From positions 79,008 to 143,007 of the forward strand of contig MDYQ01000043.1 in assembly GCA_003024175.1 (NCBI GenBank): 64,000 bases of DNA, written 5' to 3'. Shown piece by piece: positions 58,849-64,000 of the stretch. The stretch is from Planoprotostelium fungivorum (taxonomy: Eukaryota > Evosea > Variosea > Cavosteliida > Cavosteliaceae). The translations under genes and the position numbers were made by a program. Numbering within the stretch: position 1 is the stretch's first letter; every line of letters begins with the position of its first letter. Below the pieces are notes generated by a model. The model saw only the letters and a program-made list of their open reading frames with translations, ran no database searches and was not told the origin of the DNA.

Positions 58849-59734
58849 AAATACATCTCTGGTACAAGGGCATTGAGGGCATAGTTATTTGTGTTGTGTT
58901 GTTTGCGTGATTCTTCTGATCCAATGAGTCTCAACCTTCTTGTTGCAGCATCCTTTAGATTTGTTATTTTACAACTTGTATTTATTGGATAGCCTATACA
59001 GCAAAGCCACAGCTATGTATTTTGGATACTTGCTAGGCACAATGAACAATCCAACAGTGAATATCAACATTAGAACAGCAAAGATCAGACCATTGAGAAA
59101 AAACAAGAATGCGTAGGAATCTGCAAATGCCAAAGTGGTAGTAATTAATGAAGTTTTACGACCTTGTTGATTTCTTATGCAGAAATGGTGAAGCAAAATG
59201 CAATTTAGAAGGATATGACAAAATATGTATGTTATGTCCTGAAATGTTTGTCTCTCAGCCAGGTGTTGGGTACTACTAATTCAATCTTGTGTCAGAATTG
59301 ACTTACTCTCAATTCAGTTGTTGAAATCAACTGTAATCTACATGTTTGAACCTCGTTGGTACATTAAATGACAAAAAATGACATAAATTATCGATGAAGC
59401 ATGCAAAAAATACAGAAAAATATGCCAAAATTGAGCTGTCCGCGCACGCGCGGTGAGTAATAATTTGGTATTTTCTGTGATTTTTTTTTGATTTTTTTCT
59501 TGATTTTACGTAGATTTTTCTTATATGTTGAAGTTGATCACGACCGCACATGCACAGTTTATCAATTGGCTCTGATGTATTAGCAAAGATCTTTTGATTT
59601 TGTTCAATCACCTGATTGATCAAAGTTGACCATCTGATTTTGCAAAACAACATCATGTATCAATTTTGATAGAATTTGGCATTGTGAAATGTAAGATTGC
59701 TAGAAAATCAAAAGGAGACAGCAAGTAGTTGCAA
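58849..59734. other. AT-rich non-coding stretch
   Basis: No gene is supported. A 75-codon minus ORF at 58969-59196 has a hydrophobic run (LNGLIFAVLMLIFTVGLFIV). Its FLFFLNGLI part is the inverted copy of 27 bp that reappear at 59762-59788 in the LINE fragment, so it is better read as repeat-derived. The remainder is rich in A and T runs. Confidence 0.4.
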
Positions 59735-59756
59735 AAAAAGGTGCACCTTACAGGTT

Positions 59757-60221
59757 TGTATATTCTTGTTTTTTCTCAATGGTCTGATAAAGGCAATAGA
59801 AGTAGAACTGACAGCAAAACAATTTGGCCTCATGCTGAAGGCAAACTGAACAGACACCACAGACAGAGTAAGCACAGATACCAAAACAGAGAAGGCATTG
59901 AAGAGACATGGAATTCTATACATAGAACAGCTCATACAAGGTGACAGAATGATCACTACCAATGAGATTGATAAGATAAATATGGACGCTCTAGCAGACA
60001 GCAAGAAATACAACAAATGGACCTTCCAACTTCAGAACAGAAAACATGATCACCAAAAAAGAAGAGAGCAAAACAAACAAATATTTGGTAAGAGATATAA
60101 AGAAATAGAGAAGGGCAATAAAGAAGCTGATAGACTGGCAAGTACTGCATGTATAAGGGAGAATATAACATCAACACTAATCTATACTCTGGCTCGAAGC
60201 CACATTCAACAACAACATTAA
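59757..60221 (+). mobile_element. LINE (non-LTR retrotransposon) fragment
   Basis: The plus frame reads LKRHGILYIEQLI, GDRMITTNEIDKINMDALAD, then a basic helix and EKGNKEADRLASTACIREN. GNKEADRLA is typical of the RNase H-like domain near the end of LINE polyproteins, and the GILYIEQLI block of the preceding region. There is no ATG-to-stop full-length frame and no reverse transcriptase core, so this is a truncated remnant. It shares the NEIDKIN element with the second fragment at 61.7-62.8 kb. Confidence 0.55.
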
Positions 60222-60225
60222 TCCT

Positions 60226-60632
60226 CTCGAAAGAACCATAGAACACTTTATTATCCAACTGAGGACCAAACTTCTTGAGGTCCAATAAAATTTGCCCATG
60301 TTTTAACCCGTTCCAAGGGCATGTTTTAAGGAGATACAGATCTCATCTATTAAGGGCCTCATCCCTCGCAATCTTGGCTGATGGAAGATCTCCAACCTTG
60401 ACCTTCTTGGTATCCCGCAAGAATATGTCCAAATCCCTCAATGTGAGATTGTCATGTGTTGTTTTGACATTCCAATCGTCCCAACGGCGTAACTTTTCTC
60501 TCAAAGCAGGCACGGTCAGTTCTATGACCTCTCAGTATGCATGACGGCTTGAAGATTGTGACTTACTCCCTACTTTGATATTTCTGTCCTTGCAAGCTGC
60601 TTTTTGTTCATCAGAGAATATTTATCCGAGGT
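60226..60632. other. Sequence between LINE fragment and foldback element
   Basis: No supported gene. A 89-codon plus ORF (60275-60544) has no domain that I recognise. It may be the 3' part of the LINE fragment or older repeat sequence. Confidence 0.35.
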
Positions 60633-61642
60633 CCCCACTGGACTGCAGAGTTCAAAGTTATCAGTTGGCCAGCAATGGCCTAGTAGCCCTTAATGGGGTC
60701 AAACTGATATCTGAATAAAACCTGAACTAAGGACCTGCAGAGACGGACTTGTCTTGGAGACTGTTTCGGCACAGTCTCTATCTCGACGTCAAGACGCAGT
60801 CGAGACAAGGGGGTGACTCGTCTCGTCCTTTCTCTCACAATATTGTAAGACGAGACAGAGACAAGACAAACAAATCTGGTCTCGGACTGTCAGATAATGC
60901 CATCAAGAGCGGCTGTTGACATCACCTCTGCTGTAACCTCTCAGACCTGGCTGAGATATCATAGGAAGGTCCATTGTATCTCCATCTAAGACTCTCTCCC
61001 TATTTGAGCCCATCTGATGGAGCGCTGAACCACCTTTTTGCTCGAGAGGGCCAAGTATACTGATCCAATTGCATCACATCTTCAATAAATTGACGGTAAT
61101 TTGAATAGTCTATTTTTAGACATTGCCAGTGGATGGGAGCAATTAGTGTTTTCAATCCACATGCCACTGAAGTATATCCATTGCCTCGTCTCTGCTACAA
61201 CCTAACCAATCAACAAGCAATCTGACCTCTGATACATCACATCATTCAAGAATCACCTGCATAGAATTGTGTGCTTTGTTGGGTATAGGCTCGCGTTTAG
61301 TGTTGAGGTTTGTTGTGGCCACATCAGGTGGGATATGATATGTCATTGGCTCTGCACCGAAGTTTTCGGATATCGTTCTCATGACTTTCTGGGGGAAATT
61401 GTCGAGACGAGACCGAGACGAGACAAGCGATTTTTTGTCGAGACGGATCCGAAAATTGCGAGACAAGACAGAGACACGAATTTTTATGTCTCTGCAGGTC
61501 CTTAGAATAGAAGTCAATACAGACTTGTGATGGAACGTTCAGGTTCAGGTTCAGGTTTTATTCAGATCTCAGTTTGACCCCGTTAGGGGCTACTAAGCCA
61601 TTGCTGGCCAACTGATAACTTTGGACTCTGCAGTCTAGTGGG
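60633..61642. mobile_element. Foldback-type DNA element with long inverted ends
   Basis: Arms 60633-60726 and 61549-61642 are 94-bp inverted copies with few mismatches. Nested just inside are perfect 18-bp inverted repeats CTAAGGACCTGCAGAGAC at 60727-60744 and 61488-61505. Subterminal sequence on both sides is packed with GAGACRAG/CTYGTCTC words, as in non-autonomous hAT-like elements. The interior of about 740 bp has no transposase. The right side has 43 extra bp between outer and inner arms, including a CAGGTT triplication. I did not find a convincing target-site duplication. Confidence 0.75.
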
Positions 61643-61691
61643 GAGACCCGAAAAAAAAGTAGCAAAAGAGATATATGTGAATTGAGGTACT

Positions 61692-62780
61692 ATGGCAATC
61701 CTTCTGGACATCTGTGCACAGGTAGATAGGGGCAAGCTTGGGTGGTGTGGACTTGTGATGGAACGTTTGAAGAGATACACCCAATTGAATCAGTCCACAA
61801 CAGTCACAGTAACATTTGTCTACGCCCATACGTTAGATACTCCATATAGTTTACGTATATCAGTACAAAGAACAAAGAAGAGAAAGACGATGAGAGAGAA
61901 GTTTGGCAAAAAGAGCACCGACTTGATCCTCAAAGGAAACCAAGCTGCCAATAAACTTGTAGCATCTATCCACGTTGACACCTCTCCTATCATGCCTGTC
62001 AGCTCAGACATGCCATCAATCCTACTCCTGCACAAACAAGGTGGCGTATGGACTACCAACACGAGAAAAGACCTCTTACAACGACTATGAGACAAACTGA
62101 AGCAAACTTGGTCCTCTCAATGCAAGGGCCGCAGTAAACATATCACTGATAATAATATCGACAAGATAAACTGGTCCACGCTTTCAAGACCAATCATACA
62201 GTACAGTAGATAGCAATCTACGCCATCAGATCACATGCAATCTCATATACACCAACTCACGAGTACACCGAACGCATCCTCACTTACATCCGTGGTGCAT
62301 CTACTGCACAGAGACACAAACTCACATATTCATTGACTGCCCCGCAGCGAAGGACATATGGAACGAACAATGGAAGAAGTCCAGGGGTGCGATGCATCCA
62401 AAATAAACACATCTTTGACGCCATAAAAGAAGCAAGATACACCACAGTCTAATCAACATTCTACAAATCAACATAAAGGGAAGCAGCACACGCTGCTCCC
62501 GGCCATCTCAACGGTCACAATGATAATAATATCAACATCTCTTCATCTAACATCTGCAGCCCAAGAACACCGTGACCGACAAATACCACCACTACTACCT
62601 CCAAACCACCCCACGATACAACCACCCAACGCCACCCACCACCTACTACAGCTGAATCCAGCGAGGAATTCCAGACAATGGGATACCTAGTTCTCAACTC
62701 TCTCCGCCCCAAATTGGGGAGGGCATTCCTGCATAAATCGGGAAAACTTTGAGAATAAATATTCGTAATCGTAATCGTAA
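61692..62780 (+). mobile_element. 3' end of a non-LTR retrotransposon with TCGTAA tail
   Basis: The frame around 61692-62090 reads WCGLVMERLKRYTQLNQ, VTVTFVYAHTLDTPYS and LKGNQAANKLVASIH, matching the RNase H region of LINEs. Further on, in another frame, WCIYCTETQTHIFIDCPAAK (62293-62352) is the CxxC..HxxxxC zinc-binding motif found at the end of LINE ORF2. The frame is broken, so the copy is dead. The 3' end has a CCCCAAaTTGGGG hairpin (62707-62719) and a (TCGTAA)3 microsatellite (62763-62780), a usual non-LTR tail. The 5' part is replaced by the foldback element region. Confidence 0.68.
62763..62780. repeat. (TCGTAA)3 microsatellite, LINE 3' tail
   Basis: Three exact TCGTAA units follow the LINE zinc-knuckle region and a GC-rich hairpin. 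Short tandem tails of this kind arise during target-primed reverse transcription and mark the exact 3' boundary of the insertion. Confidence 0.8.
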
Positions 62781-62795
62781 CACATTGCTTTTCAG

Positions 62796-64000
62796 GTCTT
62801 CGATCTGTCGTGCGCCATATCTTTATAGACTACGTTTCGAGCGCGTCCACAGGTAACAACAGCTTGCCGACGTCGCTCCTTTCTCACAGTCTGACTCTAT
62901 TCTAGTTCTTGGGCGTACTGTCCATCCCTGTTCGAGAGACCCTTTGAGTCATTTCTCGAGGTAACATCACGCCCGACCCAACGTCGGTTCATCTTCATCT
63001 ATTCTGACGTTCACTTCAGGTCCGTATCGTCCACCGTCCATCCGCCGCACAATTCAAGCCATCCACAAGGTAATAATATACGCCTTAATTAGATGCCTGT
63101 CTCTATAGACGTTGGTGTACATTTTCTGACTGTCACATCAGATCTCGTCATTATTGGCCAATCATCGCCACCTCGACATTCTCAAGGTAATTTCATACGC
63201 TCGAACCGAACGCTTGACCTCTCAATTTCTCGACCTCTCCAGACGTCGGCGTCGGATCATCTTTTACATTCTGACCATCATTTCAGTATGGCTGCACAAA
63301 CCCCAAAAGACCTCTTAGTTAGTCTCATCAACGCCCATAAACCAAATGATGGTTATACCACTGCATGGGTGGACGCTGCTGTGGACAAGATTGATGCTGC
63401 GGGAGATGGAAAAGTCCGTAACTGGATTTTAAAGATTCAGAACTCCACTCCTGGTTTTGTTGCGGACTATATTGCCCTCAAAAATTCTATAGACGCTGCC
63501 GGTGAGTCTCGACCTTTCTTATTCTCTTTATTCTCTTCGCGGTGTCCCCAGGGCCTCTATGGGGCTCTACGGGCCTCTCAGGCTCTAGCTCGCATAGCGG
63601 CGGCCCTGGGTGTCGTTTTGGCTGCGGTCACGTGGTGTGAGAATTCAAAGACAACATGTGTTATGTTGTTTTTTATGTTGTGTATTGGTAGTGTTCATAA
63701 CTCTGACAGAAAGCAGGTATACAGATACATCAGCTGCAGACCCAGATCCAGCAGCAATCTCTGGCATATGCTAACAGTGTCCCCGGTGAGTCCAACCCCC
63801 ATTCTCATAATACTCAATGTGGTGTCTGAAAAGTACTGGAGTATTTATCTTACATATTCTTTTTTCCTATTGATAAAAGACAGATTTGTATGACCGCGTG
63901 AGGCAAGCTCTTGGTGGTCAGGATGTACCAGAGAAGATCAGAATAAGAATAGAAAAGAACCCTATTTGGTCAAACCTTCTGGCCAATTCAAAAACCACAT
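62796..64000 (+). CDS. Unidentified gene with chain of micro-exons, 3' partial
   Basis: The most certain coding part starts at ATG 63288: MAAQTPKDLLVSLINAHKPN, DGYTTAWVDAAVDKIDAAGD, GKVRNWILKIQNSTPGF. After a 212-bp intron (63502-63713) comes GIQIHQLQTQIQQQSLAYAN, and after another DLYDRVRQALGGQDVPEKIR up to the window end. Upstream, four putative exons (62796-62852, 62906-62960, 63020-63069, 63142-63186) of 45-57 nt are separated by introns of 53-100 nt. They keep one open frame into the ATG exon. They are therefore either coding (start further left, lost behind the LINE) or 5' UTR exons. I recognise no domain; a loose resemblance to Crinkler-associated N-terminal regions is only an impression. 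Confidence 0.6.

Overview
This window looks like a gene-dense, intron-rich nuclear contig from a free-living protist. I see 26 protein-coding genes that I can support, three tRNA genes, a U4 snRNA gene and a transposon-rich right end. Introns are mostly 40-75 nt with GTGA/GTAA donors. Neighbouring stop codons lie as little as 0-25 bp apart and divergent starts about 90-115 bp apart. An annexin with a PGYPPQQ-type leader, a calponin-homology/LIM protein, DOCK and FAM13-type GTPase regulators and Zn2Cys6 transcription factors together suggest an amoebozoan, perhaps a protosteloid amoeba. That assignment is inference from gene content only.

Layout. 1-4.4 kb: 3' part of a DOCK-type Rac GEF, whose stop codon directly abuts that of a Zn2Cys6/PAS-like regulator (4.4-6.0 kb). 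6.6-8.8 kb: Sfi1-like Trp-rich repeat protein. 8.8-12.0 kb: UvrD-type helicase. 12.1-14.0 kb: a UBX protein and a Derlin from a shared divergent promoter. 14.2-17.7 kb: an ER-type membrane orphan, then a mitochondrial-type TPR protein whose largest intron contains a U4 snRNA gene. 17.8-24.2 kb: a second Zn2Cys6 factor, a ZCCHC17-like S1/zinc-knuckle protein and a FAM13-family RhoGAP. 24.7-27.3 kb: MAD2, a cytidylyltransferase, a TrmL-type methyltransferase and tRNA-Leu(CAA). 27.4-34.4 kb: a NEK-like kinase, a DeSI-type peptidase, two tRNA-Gly(GCC) genes in a large inverted repeat and an ankyrin-like protein. 34.8-41.6 kb: rotatin. 41.8-53.5 kb: annexin, TRM82/WDR4, BRE/BABAM2, TMEM170, a PHD-homeodomain protein, a CH-LIM protein and HSP70. 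53.8-56.8 kb: an NnrU-like membrane protein, two poorly known minus-strand genes and a double ZZ-finger protein.

From about 56.8 kb the character changes. A Rab GTPase relic, a kinase-like gene of the sort found beside transposons, LINE fragments, a 1-kb foldback element and an unidentified gene with a chain of micro-exons fill the rest. This end is AT-richer and looks like accessory, rearranging sequence.

Functional threads. Rotatin and the Sfi1-like protein are centriole/centrin-type proteins, and a NEK-like kinase accompanies them, which suggests a centriole-bearing and perhaps flagellate stage. TRM82, the TrmL-like enzyme and three tRNA genes concern tRNA biology. UBX and Derlin concern p97/ER quality control. 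DOCK, FAM13 RhoGAP, annexin and CH-LIM concern actin and membrane dynamics.
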